Below, in pieces: positions 15,227 through 24,026 of a DNA stretch of 64,000 nt. A program made the translations under genes and the position numbers. This stretch comes from Lawsonibacter asaccharolyticus (GTDB lineage Bacteria > Bacillota > Clostridia > Oscillospirales > Oscillospiraceae), in the NCBI GenBank assembly GCA_003112755.1, contig BFBT01000001.1, positions 2,728,001 to 2,792,000 on the forward strand, written 5' to 3'. The stretch's first letter is position 1, and each line of letters begins with the position of its first letter. The notes under the pieces were generated by a model. It was given only the letters and a program-made list of their open reading frames with translations, was not told the origin of the DNA and ran no database searches.

Positions 15227-17266
15227 TTATGGTACACAAATTTTTTTATAGAACTCCCGGACGTCCTGAAGGTCTGTGGTCCTGTTGTGGACCGGCAGAG
15301 CATCCCAGACGATATCATGGTATCGCTCCGGTGGGTCATCCCGGAGACGCCGGTCGATGATGGAGATGATGCCGGTATCCGTTTCATTTCGGATCAGGCG
15401 GCCGATGCCCTGCTTGAGGTGGATGATCATCTCCGGCACGCTGACCTCCATCAGGGGATCATTCGCAATCGACGCCTTATAGTCAATGACCGGATCGGGT
15501 ACAGGAAAGGGTAGGCGGAAAATTATCACATGGGAGAGGCTTTTACCTTCGATACTGATCCCCTCCCAGTAAGCGCCGGTGCCCAGGAGTACGGAATTTG
15601 CGTCCTCTCTGAACTCTCTCAGAACTTTTTCTTGGGAGGCACCACTTTGTTGAATCAGAATCTTATAAGGAAGGTCACGGCCTTGAAGCGCTGCATAGAC
15701 ATCCTCCATATCAGTCTTTGCAGTAAAAAGCACCAGCGCCATGCCATGAGAGATCTCCAGAAGCTGGATCAGGCGCTCCACTCCCTGTTGGATGAACTCC
15801 TCGCGCTCTTTGGTGGGATGGGGCAGGTCATTGCAGTAGTAAATGAGGGCATGCTCATCGTAAAGATAGGGGGAGGGCTTTGGCTCCGCAAGCATTCCGG
15901 CATCTCCTAATGGAAAGCCGGTACTCCGAACAAAATAGGAGTATTGCTCTTCTGGCTCGCCGTCCTGCGTGTTAGTCAGGGTAGCCGAGGTCAGGATCGT
16001 CTGTATCGAGGCGCTGAAAAACAGGTTGTTGATAATGGTGCTGGTATCCTTTGGGCACCATGTCAGCTGCGTATATGGGCCTCTGCGCTCCAGCCACACG
16101 AGCTGTTCCTCCCAAGAGGTGGCAAGGACGTAAAATGACTCCGCAAGGATCTCCAGGTCATCGACGGACACCCTGTTCCGGTTTCGGCGTCTCATGTCGG
16201 CATAGATCTGGATGCTGTCAGAGAGCTCCACCAATGACTGAGATGCTTTTTGGACCAATGCGGCAGTATGTACGTGCTCCCGCAAGAAGAGACGTTCGGA
16301 ATCGCGTACAGTGCGGTCCGCACCGTCGATCTGCTGCTGCATTTGATTGCTCAGATGTCGGTACAGGGCTTTTATATCGTGCACTGTGCTGGAAATTTTT
16401 CCGGCAACATATTGTCGCTCTGTGGGCCAAATCGCTTTCTCAGCTGCATAGATGGTTTTAATGATCTGCCTCTGCCAACATTGAGTGGTAGTGGCGCTCC
16501 GCACCTTTTCCTCCAGGTGATGTGCCTCATCTATAACGACCAGCTTGACTTCATTGTTTAACAGCCCATCTTGCCCCTGATTCCGGAGGAGCAGGTGTGC
16601 GGACAGGAGATCCTGGTTGCAGACGATGACTCCGCGGGTATAGCGTAGGGCAATACGCATATTGTAATATTGGCAATCGTCGGCATACTTACAGGTAGCG
16701 CACTCTGATTTGCTGAAGCGGGTGATATTGATCTTATCCCAGACTGCGTCAGGAATATGCTGTGTAAAGGAACGCCGGTCCTGATGGCCGGCTCGGATGT
16801 CACTTATGATTTGGGCCTGAGCACTACCGTCAACAGACTGGAAATACTCACTCGCGCGTCGGAGACAAAGATAGTGGTTCTTCCCCTTCGTCAAAATGAG
16901 GTCTGGTTCAATGCGCAGCCATTTCTTCAGCCGCTCCACATCGCTCAGAAGCTGCTCCTGCAAGGCAATGGTTGACGTTGCGATTACGACTGGAGAAAAG
17001 GTTTTGGCATTGTAAAGCAGAATGGGCACCAGATAGGCAAAACTTTTTCCTATCCCAACGCCAGCCTCGATCACAACATGACTGCCGCTTTTGATCGCGT
17101 CCAGCACGTCGAAGGCCATGTCCTGCTGTCCCTCTCGTTGCTGAATGCCAAGCCGGGGCGCGTCATCCCAGAAGAATTTTGTGACGCTTTCGCTGATATC
17201 ATATATCTTGGAGGCTAAATTCCTCTTTTTGTCTGCTGATGGATCAAATGCCGATATATAGCTCAA
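15227..17266 (-). CDS. DinG/Rad3-type ATP-dependent DNA helicase, 679 aa
   Basis: Superfamily 2 motifs: Q-like 'REGQQDMAFDVLDAI', Walker A EAGVGIGKS (residues 68-76), DEAH box VVIDEAHHLEEK, and late motifs 'ILTSATLTN', 'LLGTGAYWEGISIEG' and 'QGIGRLIRNETD'. A cysteine set (LCLRR ... CATCKYADDCQYY) between motifs Ia and II fits the Fe-S cluster of the DinG/XPD group, which unwinds 5'-3' on damaged or R-looped DNA. The start is TTG 17266 with GGAGAC upstream. It stands alone between the IS and an integrase remnant and may be cargo. No exonuclease domain is present, so it is the short DinG form. Confidence 0.8.
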   Translation of the reverse strand: MSYISAFDPSADKKRNLASKIYDISESVTKFFWDDAPRLGIQQREGQQDMAFDVLDAIKSGSHVVIEAGVGIGKSFAYLVPILLYNAKTFSPVVIATSTIALQEQLLSDVERLKKWLRIEPDLILTKGKNHYLCLRRASEYFQSVDGSAQAQIISDIRAGHQDRRSFTQHIPDAVWDKINITRFSKSECATCKYADDCQYYNMRIALRYTRGVIVCNQDLLSAHLLLRNQGQDGLLNNEVKLVVIDEAHHLEEKVRSATTTQCWQRQIIKTIYAAEKAIWPTERQYVAGKISSTVHDIKALYRHLSNQMQQQIDGADRTVRDSERLFLREHVHTAALVQKASQSLVELSDSIQIYADMRRRNRNRVSVDDLEILAESFYVLATSWEEQLVWLERRGPYTQLTWCPKDTSTIINNLFFSASIQTILTSATLTNTQDGEPEEQYSYFVRSTGFPLGDAGMLAEPKPSPYLYDEHALIYYCNDLPHPTKEREEFIQQGVERLIQLLEISHGMALVLFTAKTDMEDVYAALQGRDLPYKILIQQSGASQEKVLREFREDANSVLLGTGAYWEGISIEGKSLSHVIIFRLPFPVPDPVIDYKASIANDPLMEVSVPEMIIHLKQGIGRLIRNETDTGIISIIDRRLRDDPPERYHDIVWDALPVHNRTTDLQDVREFYKKICVP

Positions 17267-17437
17267 TTAGTATCCGTCTCCTGTTCCATGTCCAACTTTT
17301 TAGATGATGCATTGTAAATCGGAAATCGAAAAGAAATACAAGCATGGCGCATATTTTGCCTACATCTTCTCCTCTATATTACGCTAAAATCCCCCACTTG
17401 TCTACGTTTCAGTGTTCCCTGCTCGTCCCTGTCGCGC

Positions 17438-17805
17438 CTAATCCGTCTCTTTGAGTAATTCAGATAACAAGTTCGGGCGACTCCGAATGAGTGCCTTTAG
17501 CTTCTGTAGTGTGTCGTCACCTAAGTCTTCGTCTGGTGTGGCACTATCCACTTTGGCGAAAAAGCCAGTGTCCGACTCGTGTGCAATCAACTTGCGGTCA
17601 GCATCGAAGCCATGAGCGTATGTATCTGTCACCATACGGGTATCTGCAAGGCCGTATCGCCCTGAACGGCCTTGATATTACCCCTGCTTAACTTGAGTTT
17701 CAGGGATGTACTGCTGTGCCGCAAACCATGGAATGCAATCGGATGGAAATTATTTTCCGTGATAAAATTCTTCAAAAGGCTTGTGTTACAAGGCTTTACG
17801 GCATA
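17438..17805 (-). pseudogene. Decayed tyrosine recombinase, C-terminal part
   Basis: The 5' segment reads 'FHPIAFHGLRHSSTSLKLKL' (the H-x-L-R-H box) and breaks near 17640. The adjacent frame continues with 'MVTDTYAHGFDADRKLIAHE', the Tyr box and tail of the same domain, to a stop at 17438. A frameshift, and loss of everything upstream of the catalytic domain, make this a relic. It marks an old integration event next to the one-carbon cluster. Confidence 0.75.
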
Positions 17806-17811
17806 AAATAA

Positions 17812-17859
17812 CCCTACCCAATCTGTCAAGTCGTACAAACCTGTTCAGATTGGGTAGGG
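17812..17859 (-). terminator. Terminator of the glyA-like gene
   Basis: A perfect 14-bp inverted repeat (CCCTACCCAATCTG at 17812-17825; CAGATTGGGTAGGG at 17846-17859) begins 9 bp past the stop codon and, on the minus strand, runs into TTATTTTATG. Confidence 0.75.
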
Positions 17860-17867
17860 GCATTCAC

Positions 17868-19199
17868 TTATCCGAACTCCACGTGTCCATACATCTCCTC
17901 AAACACTTTCCGAATACTGGGGGAAACCCACTCGCTGGAGAACATGGGGTGGGAGGTGGCGATTTCCTTTACCTCAGCCCGGATCTTATCCAGCACGGCA
18001 GTATCGTCTTTATGATTCAACGCCCTGCCCAGCAGGTGGCCGATGTGGTTCATCTCCTCCTCCTTGGCTCCCCGTGTGGTCATAGTGGGGCTTCCGATGC
18101 GCAGTCCGCTGCCTGTGCTTGGGGGCAGCTGGTCATAGGGAATCATATTTTTGTTGGTGATGATTCCCAGACTGCACAGCAAGGTTTCTGCTTCCAAGCC
18201 ACTCTCAATGACCGGCGTCACGTCCAGCATGACCATATGGGTGTCTGTGCCCCCTGTGATCAGCCGCATCCCCTCGTCCTTGCAGCCCTGTGCCAGTGCT
18301 TTTGCGTTGGCGCACACCTGGTTCGCATAAGCCTTAAATTCCGGCTGGAGCAGCTCCAGGAACAGCACACCGCGGGCGGCCAGCATATCTCCCTTCGGCC
18401 CGCCCTGGAGACGGGGAAACACAGCCCGGTCGATTTTTGTGCCCAGCTCCTCCCGGCACAGGATTACGCCGCAGCCGCGGGGACCACGCAGCGTCTTCTG
18501 AGTGGACATGGTGACCACATCCGCATAGGGAACTGGACTGGGGATCGCTCCGCCGGCAATCAGTCCGCAGTCGTGGGCGCAGTCCACCCAGAAGTAGGCA
18601 CCTACCTCGTCGCAGATCTCACGGAAAGCCTGATAATCGATCATCCGGGGGTAGGAGGAGGCGCCGGTAACAATGAGCCTCGGCCTGTGCTCCCGGGCCA
18701 TCTGCCGGACCTGGTCCATGTCGATGCGCTCCGTTTCCCGGCTGACACCGTAGTGGAGGGCATTAAATTCCTTTCCGCTGAAATGGAACTTGGCCCCGTG
18801 GCTCAGATGACCGCCGTTGTCCAGCGTCATGCCCAGAAAGGTGTCCCCACGGTTCAGTAGCCCATACAGGACTGCCATGTTGGCAATAGTGGCATTGCCG
18901 GACTGGATGTTGGCGTGTTCCGCACCAAAGACCTTTTTGACCCGCTCCAGAGCCAGCAGCTCCGCCTGATCCGCCAGCTGGCAGCCGCCTACAAAGCGTT
19001 TGCCCGGATAGCCCTCGGTGTTTTTGTTGGTAAAGACGGAACCCTCGAGACAGGAAACCAGCGGAGACACCACATTTTCCGAGGCAATCAGCCCAATGGT
19101 TTCAAACTGCCGCTTCTCCTCTCTATGGAGAAGGCTGGCCATCTCCGGGTCAAAGATGTTCAGTAATTCGACTGCGTCCTGCTTCGTGGGGGTAGACAT
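17868..19199 (-). CDS. glyA: Serine hydroxymethyltransferase family PLP enzyme, divergent active site
   Basis: The fold type I SHMT pattern is clear over 443 residues: ASENVVSP, 'NTEGYPGKRF', 'GGHLSHGAKFHFSGK', 'PVPYADVV', the PLP lysine in STQKTLRGPRG (Lys about 235) and the carboxylate-binding Arg in GSGLRIGSP. SHMT interconverts serine and glycine with tetrahydrofolate. Several normally conserved residues differ by eye alignment: His before the PLP lysine is Gln (THK to TQK), the NKY tyrosine is Asn, and the YYGG pair is FVGG. It may therefore prefer another beta-hydroxy or alpha-substituted amino acid. AAAGGAG precedes ATG 19199. It is downstream of the DUF3870 gene with a terminator between them. 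Confidence 0.85.
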   Translation of the reverse strand: MSTPTKQDAVELLNIFDPEMASLLHREEKRQFETIGLIASENVVSPLVSCLEGSVFTNKNTEGYPGKRFVGGCQLADQAELLALERVKKVFGAEHANIQSGNATIANMAVLYGLLNRGDTFLGMTLDNGGHLSHGAKFHFSGKEFNALHYGVSRETERIDMDQVRQMAREHRPRLIVTGASSYPRMIDYQAFREICDEVGAYFWVDCAHDCGLIAGGAIPSPVPYADVVTMSTQKTLRGPRGCGVILCREELGTKIDRAVFPRLQGGPKGDMLAARGVLFLELLQPEFKAYANQVCANAKALAQGCKDEGMRLITGGTDTHMVMLDVTPVIESGLEAETLLCSLGIITNKNMIPYDQLPPSTGSGLRIGSPTMTTRGAKEEEMNHIGHLLGRALNHKDDTAVLDKIRAEVKEIATSHPMFSSEWVSPSIRKVFEEMYGHVEFG

Positions 19200-19266
19200 G
19201 ATAAAAACTCCTTTCAAACTTGAAATTATGATTGTTGACTCTTTGCCGGTTTTAAAACAATGGAAA

Positions 19267-19318
19267 TAAAAAAGGAAAGCCCAACCAGAGCGGAGATCCC
19301 CGCCCTGACCGGCCTTCC
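19267..19318 (-). terminator. Intrinsic terminator or attenuator between DUF3870 gene and glyA
   Basis: On the minus strand GGAAGGCC pairs with GGCTTTCC around an inner GC-rich hairpin and ends in a run of T, 60 bp after the DUF3870 stop and about 70 bp before the glyA start. I looked for glycine and THF riboswitch signatures around it and saw none. Confidence 0.6.
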
Positions 19319-19377
19319 TCAATTCGGGCGTTCAGGGAAGCTGCCGCCCATTAAAAAAGACTTGATCCTCTGGGTAT

Positions 19378-19737
19378 TCAACTGTCGACGCTCTCTGTTC
19401 CGCCATTTTCCCGCGCCTCTGGATACGCCATCAAATAGTGGTTCTGCGCATCCCGAAGGGCGACGATCACCGCCTTTTGGGACAGCGCCAAAAACCGTTT
19501 CCGCAAGGTCTTACACATCTCATCCACATCGGTTACGATGTTTTTCCCCACCAGCAGGCTGGCAATAAAATCGTTAGTCTCCTTCATGACCGTGTTTGCG
19601 CTAATGCTGAGGATTCGGTTGCTTTTGATATCGATCACCATGCTCAGTGAAAGTGTCCCATACATGGCGTTGATTGCGTCATCCCTTGTTACCTTACCTA
19701 CGCCAGTTACAAACACAGAGTCCTCCGGCCAGTACAT
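19378..19737 (-). CDS. DUF3870-family protein, 119 aa
   Basis: The family pattern is visible: 'VFVTGVGKVTRDDAINAMYG', 'LSLSMVIDIKSNRILSISAN', 'TNDFIASLLVGKNI' and 'LSQKAVIVALRDAQ'. The function of DUF3870 is not established. ATG 19737 is chosen as the start (GGGTGAG upstream) rather than a longer reading. It precedes the glyA-like gene on the same strand and diverges from gltS, so it is probably co-regulated with the one-carbon cluster. Confidence 0.75.
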   Translation of the reverse strand: MYWPEDSVFVTGVGKVTRDDAINAMYGTLSLSMVIDIKSNRILSISANTVMKETNDFIASLLVGKNIVTDVDEMCKTLRKRFLALSQKAVIVALRDAQNHYLMAYPEARENGGTESVDS

Positions 19738-20292
19738 GCTCACCCGTCCTTTCTTCTCTGCACTGCCACATAGAACAAAAAAAGACAGAAACAGACCTCT
19801 ATCTATTAAGGCCAATCCCGTCTAAATCTATCTCAGTTTTAAGAGGCTGTCCCAAAACCGATAAATTTAATTGTCTAGACTATACCACATAGCTCAAGAG
19901 AGCGTCAATGCAAATCTCATACAAAACAGCCGCTTATTTTTTGTGCTTTATGTCTATTTTCTTTTTTGGAACTCCGTGTTATATTGTAAAAAATAGTTGA
20001 AGTGGATATGTTCCTTTTTGATCGAGAAATAGATGTCCTCTGTTTCTTTAGATGATAAAGGCCAGAAAGGGCTTGTATGCCTCAGAGGTATACAAGCCCT
20101 TTGTGGCCTTTTAATATGTTTCGGTAAATGGAAAACGGTATTATGGACAAAAAAGGGGGGATCCCAGATAATCAGATAAAGTCCACACATTTAACTTTGG
20201 GAGGAGGGAGCATTTTCTACCAGAGCATAGCTCGTTCCAGCGTTAGCGTACCATCAATACGACAGGAAGGAAATAGTTGTGAGGTGATATAA
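19738..20292 (+). other. Divergent intergenic region between DUF3870 gene and gltS
   Basis: About 555 bp without a convincing gene. It holds AT-rich DNA suited to divergent promoters, the word GGCTGTCCCAAAACCG (19845-19860), which resembles some IS ends but has no partner, and a long hairpin at 20057-20112. gltS has GAGGTGAT 5 bp before its ATG. Confidence 0.5.
20057..20112. terminator. Strong bidirectional hairpin upstream of gltS
   Basis: AAAGGCCAGAAAGGGCTTGTAT pairs almost perfectly with the segment ending GGCCTTTT around a short loop; runs of T follow on the + strand. It is about 180 bp before gltS, so it may be a leader attenuator or the terminator of a lost gene. No T-box or known riboswitch core was seen next to it. 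Confidence 0.55.
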
Positions 20293-21504
20293 ATGGAACT
20301 GTCTCTTAATTTGTACCAATCTATGGCAGTGGCGGTGGCCGTATTTTATATCGGTGCCTTTTTAAAATCCAAAGTACAGGTCTTCCGCACATACTGCATT
20401 CCAAGCCCTGTAATCGGCGGGATCTTATATGCCATCATCAATCTGATCCTATATTCCACCGGCATTTTGGTCCTTACTATCGATGTCTCGCTGAAGGATG
20501 TATTTATGAATATATTCTTCACCAGTGTCGGCTTTACTGCTGGGTTCGGCATGCTGAAGAAGGGCGGAAAGTCCCTGGTGATTTTCCTGATAGCTGTGGC
20601 TCTTCTCATCTGTGTTCAGGATGTGGTGGGCGCCCTTCTGTGCAGCGTCTTCGGTCTTGATCCTCTTCTGGGGCTGGCATTGGGTTCCATGCCCCTGACC
20701 GGTGGCCACGGCACTTCCACAGCCTTTGCGCCAATCCTAGTAGAAGAATACGGCATTAGCAACGCCCTGACCGTGGCAGTTGCGGCTGCTACTTATGGTT
20801 TGGTCGCTGGTAACATCATTGGCAATCCCCTGGCTCGGCGTCGTATTCGGAAGCTGGGCCTCTCCAGTGCAGACGCCTCCTCCGTTAATCAGGAAGCCCT
20901 GTTGGAACTAAAGAAGAATACCGAAGGTGGGGCCCGACTGGATGTGGGACGGGGTACCCTGGCGCTGGCACTATTGTTCGTCGCCACCGGCATCGGCACA
21001 CTTTTCAGCATGCTTTTTGACAAGTTCGACATCACACTGGCGTCCTATGTCGGGGCCATGATTGTGGGAATCCTGATTCGAAACTTCTGTGATCGGAAGC
21101 ATCTGGACCTGCCTGTTCAGGAGATTGAGACCATCGGCTCCATCAGTCTGAATTTCTTCCTGGCCCTGGCTATGATGGGAGTCAATTTGTATGAGCTGGC
21201 GGAACTGGCCATTCCTATGATTGTGATACTGCTGGTCCAGACTGTCCTCACTGGCCTGTTTGTCTATTTTGTGACCTTTAACATACTGGGCCGGGATTAC
21301 GATGCGGCGGTCTTACTGAGTGGCCATGCTGGCTTCGGTATGGGGGCTACGCCCAACGCGATGGCTAATATGGACTCGCTTACTCAGCGATTCGGGCCCT
21401 CGGAGAAAGCATACCTTATTATTCCGGTATGTGGCGGATTCTTTACGGATATTGTCAATGCGTTGCTTCTTACCGGATTTATGAATATCCTGCACGTGCT
21501 GTGA
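20293..21504 (+). CDS. gltS: Sodium/glutamate symporter (GltS family)
   Basis: A 403-residue polytopic membrane protein with about ten hydrophobic helices. GltS hallmarks include 'CIPSPVIGGILYAIINL', the re-entrant loop 'LGSMPLTGGHGTSTAFAPIL' and the second repeat 'LLSGHAGFGMGATPNAMANM'. It imports glutamate with sodium. Its position next to the one-carbon genes suggests glutamate supply, for example for folate polyglutamylation or fermentation, but this is inference. It ends with two hairpins before fhs. Confidence 0.92.
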   Translation: MELSLNLYQSMAVAVAVFYIGAFLKSKVQVFRTYCIPSPVIGGILYAIINLILYSTGILVLTIDVSLKDVFMNIFFTSVGFTAGFGMLKKGGKSLVIFLIAVALLICVQDVVGALLCSVFGLDPLLGLALGSMPLTGGHGTSTAFAPILVEEYGISNALTVAVAAATYGLVAGNIIGNPLARRRIRKLGLSSADASSVNQEALLELKKNTEGGARLDVGRGTLALALLFVATGIGTLFSMLFDKFDITLASYVGAMIVGILIRNFCDRKHLDLPVQEIETIGSISLNFFLALAMMGVNLYELAELAIPMIVILLVQTVLTGLFVYFVTFNILGRDYDAAVLLSGHAGFGMGATPNAMANMDSLTQRFGPSEKAYLIIPVCGGFFTDIVNALLLTGFMNILHVL

Positions 21505-21555
21505 CGGCATACCTTTTTTGCCGGTAAGGCGGACGCCTCGCCTTACCTCTGCTGT

Positions 21556-21600
21556 AAAGGTCAGAAACTGGAAGATTCTCGGTTTCTGACCTTTCTCTTT
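21556..21600 (+). terminator. Terminator between gltS and fhs
   Basis: AAAGGTCAGAAAC (21556-21568) pairs perfectly with GTTTCTGACCTTT (21582-21594) and is followed by CTCTTT. A second hairpin (GGTAAGGCG / CGCCTTACC, 21523-21547) precedes it. fhs starts only 29 bp further on, so fhs may depend partly on read-through or anti-termination. Confidence 0.7.
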
Positions 21601-21628
21601 AAATTGAAATCGAATTGGAGAAATGAAT

Positions 21629-23302
21629 ATGGAAATCAAGAGCGACATTGAAATTGCACAGAGCTGTGAAATGAAAAACATCCGGGAGATTGCGGCCACG
21701 GCGGGCGTGGACGAGAAGTACCTGGAGATGTACGGCAACTACAAGGCAAAGGTGGACTACAAGCTGCTCAACGAGACCCAGGCTCAGGACGGCAAGCTGA
21801 TCCTGGTCACCGCCATCACCCCCACCCCTGCGGGCGAGGGCAAGACCACCACCTCCGTAGGGCTGGCGGACGGCCTGCGGAAGCTGGGCAAGAAGTCCGT
21901 GGTCGCCCTGCGTGAGCCCTCCCTGGGCCCTGTGTTCGGCGTCAAGGGCGGTGCGGCCGGCGGCGGCTGGGCCCAGGTGGTGCCCATGGAGGACATCAAC
22001 CTCCACTTCACCGGCGACTTCCACGCCATCGGCGCGGCGAACAACCTGATGGCCGCCATGCTGGACAACCATATCCAGCAGGGCAATGCCCTGGGCATCG
22101 ATGTCAAGCAGATCACCTGGAAGCGCGCGGTGGACATGAACGACCGCCAGCTGCGCCACATCGTGGACGGCCTGGGAGGCAAGGCCCAGGGCGTGCCCCG
22201 TGAGGACGGCTTTGAGATCACCGTGGCCAGCGAGATCATGGCCGTGCTGTGCCTGTCCACCAGCATCACCGACCTGAAGGAGAAGCTGGGCCGGATGATC
22301 GTGGCCTACACCTATGACGGCAAGCCCGTCACCGCCCATGACCTGAAGGCCGAGGGCGCCATGGCCGCCCTGCTGAAGGACGCTCTGAAGCCCAACCTGG
22401 TCCAGACCCTGGAGGGCACCCCTGCCTTCATCCACGGCGGCCCCTTCGCCAACATCGCTCACGGCTGCAACTCCATCATCGCCACCCGCATGGCCCTGAA
22501 GCTGGGGGACTACGCAGTCACGGAGGCCGGCTTCGCCGCCGACCTGGGCGCAGAGAAGTTCATCGACATCAAGTGCCGCAAGGCCGGCCTGAAGCCCTCC
22601 GCCGTGGTGATCGTGGCCACCGTGCGGGCGCTGAAGTACCACGGCGGCGTGCCCAAGCCCGAGCTGAACCAGGAGAACCTGGAGGCGCTGGAGAAGGGCC
22701 TGCCCAACCTGCTGCAGCACGTGGACAACGTGAAGAACGTGTACGGCCTGCCCTGCGTGGTGGCCATCAACGCCTTCCCCACCGACACCAAGGCCGAGCT
22801 GGACCTGGTGGAGAGGAAGTGCAATGAGCTGGGCGTCAATGTGGCCCTGTCCGAGGTGTGGGCCAAGGGCGGCGAGGGCGGCAAGGCCCTGGCCGAGGAG
22901 GTCATCCGCCTGTGCGAGCAGCCCAGCCACTTCCAGTTCGTGTATGATACCCAGGCCTCCATCCAGGAGAAGCTAGACACCATTGTGAAGAAGGTGTATC
23001 ACGGCGAGCGGGTGGTGCTCACCGCCAACGCCAAGAAGCAGGCCCAGCAGCTCACCGACCTGGGCTTCGGCGACCTGCCCATCTGCATGGCCAAGACCCA
23101 GTACTCCTTCTCCGACGACCAGACCCTGCTGGGCGCGCCCAGCGGCTTCGAGGTCACGGTGCGCAATCTGAAGGTCTCCGCCGGCGCCGGCTTCATCGTG
23201 GCCCTCACCGGCGATATCATGACCATGCCCGGCCTGCCCAAAGTCCCCTCTGCCGAGAAGATCGACGTAGACGAGAACGGCAGGATTACCGGCCTGTTCT
23301 GA
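21629..23302 (+). CDS. fhs: Formate--tetrahydrofolate ligase
   Basis: The 557-residue protein has the P-loop [12 protein letters not shown] near residue 65 and the family blocks '[18 protein letters not shown]', 'FTGDFHAI', '[10 protein letters not shown]' and '[20 protein letters not shown]'. It makes 10-formyl-THF from formate, THF and ATP, and can run in reverse to form ATP and formate. ATG 21629 is preferred to ATG 21623 because GGAG (21617-21620) is then 8 nt away. The codons are strikingly G/C-ending compared with neighbours, as expected for a very highly expressed enzyme. It is first in the fhs-fchA-folD-channel series. Confidence 0.95.
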   Translation: MEIKSDIEIAQSCEMKNIREIAATAGVDEKYLEMYGNYKAKVDYKLLNETQAQDGKLILVTAITPTPAGEGKTTTSVGLADGLRKLGKKSVVALREPSLGPVFGVKGGAAGGGWAQVVPMEDINLHFTGDFHAIGAANNLMAAMLDNHIQQGNALGIDVKQITWKRAVDMNDRQLRHIVDGLGGKAQGVPREDGFEITVASEIMAVLCLSTSITDLKEKLGRMIVAYTYDGKPVTAHDLKAEGAMAALLKDALKPNLVQTLEGTPAFIHGGPFANIAHGCNSIIATRMALKLGDYAVTEAGFAADLGAEKFIDIKCRKAGLKPSAVVIVATVRALKYHGGVPKPELNQENLEALEKGLPNLLQHVDNVKNVYGLPCVVAINAFPTDTKAELDLVERKCNELGVNVALSEVWAKGGEGGKALAEEVIRLCEQPSHFQFVYDTQASIQEKLDTIVKKVYHGERVVLTANAKKQAQQLTDLGFGDLPICMAKTQYSFSDDQTLLGAPSGFEVTVRNLKVSAGAGFIVALTGDIMTMPGLPKVPSAEKIDVDENGRITGLF

Positions 23303-23390
23303 GCCGGGCATGGGACGCAGAGCCTCCGATGGAGGCTCAAACAAGAAATATGATTTCTGTGATATCACTGCGATCAGGAGGAGAGATACT

Positions 23391-24023
23391 GTGAATATAC
23401 CACTGTCCCGTCAAAGCTGCGAGACGTTTATGGATATGCTGGCCTCCAAAGAGCCCATTCCGGGTGGCGGCGGAGCGGCGGCCATGGCCGGATCCATGGC
23501 CGCTGCGCTGTGCTCCATGGTGGGGAACCTGACCATTGGCCGCAAACGATACGAGGCGGTGGAGGCGGATATCAGGCGCATCCTTCACCAGGCCGGAACC
23601 CTTCAAACCCGCTTTCTGGAACTGGTGGACGAAGATGCCAGAGCGTTTTTCCCCCTTTCCCAGGCGTATGCCATTCCCAAAGACAACCCATTGCGGGCGA
23701 AAGCGCTGGAGAAAGCATCCCTGGAGGCGTGCCGTCCTCCAATGGACATGATGCGCACCTGCTGCGAGACCATCGAACTGCTGGAGGAACTGCTGGATAA
23801 GGGAAACGCCGCCCTGATTTCCGATGTGGGCTGCGGCGCTCTGCTTTGCCGGGCCGCATTGGAGAGCGCGCATATGAATGTTTGGATCAACACCTCGTCG
23901 CTGAGCGACAGGGGCGACGCGGCACGATTGGAACATGAGGCAGACACTCTACTTGATTGTTACAGTTCCCGGGCTGGCGCCGTAGCGTCAGAGGTCAGCC
24001 GCCGTCTGAGAAAGGAGGTGTGA
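23391..24023 (+). CDS. fchA: Methenyltetrahydrofolate cyclohydrolase (FchA / cyclodeaminase family)
   Basis: GTG 23391 follows AGGAGGAGAG; upstream in-frame sequence lacks a ribosome site. The 210-residue helical protein has the family N-terminus 'PIPGGGGAAAMAGSMAAAL', then 'MVGNLTIGRKRY' and 'ALISDVGCGALLCRAALESA'. This family hydrolyses 5,10-methenyl-THF to 10-formyl-THF (FchA) or deaminates formimino-THF. Placed between fhs and a folD lacking cyclohydrolase residues, FchA is the better fit. The folD start follows 3 bp after its stop. Confidence 0.85.
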   Translation: MNIPLSRQSCETFMDMLASKEPIPGGGGAAAMAGSMAAALCSMVGNLTIGRKRYEAVEADIRRILHQAGTLQTRFLELVDEDARAFFPLSQAYAIPKDNPLRAKALEKASLEACRPPMDMMRTCCETIELLEELLDKGNAALISDVGCGALLCRAALESAHMNVWINTSSLSDRGDAARLEHEADTLLDCYSSRAGAVASEVSRRLRKEV

Positions 24024-24026
24024 TGG

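Noticed and set aside
17812..17859. 14-bp inverted repeat considered as an attachment-site core for the nearby integrase relic
   Set aside because: Its position 9 bp after the glyA stop and its T-rich tail fit a terminator; no second copy was seen as a direct repeat.
19200..19380. Possible glycine or tetrahydrofolate riboswitch before the glyA-like gene, and similarly before fhs
   Set aside because: No conserved riboswitch core words were found; only a terminator-like hairpin is evident.
19845..19860. GGCTGTCCCAAAACCG as an insertion-sequence end
   Set aside because: No partner inverted copy or transposase nearby.
20057..20112. T-box leader upstream of gltS
   Set aside because: The hairpin lacks the T-box sequence and specifier structure; retained only as a terminator-like hairpin.
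21599..22930. 443-codon minus strand frame opposite fhs
   Set aside because: Gly/Leu/His/Gln-rich low-complexity product, a shadow of strong G/C third-position bias in fhs; no start signals.
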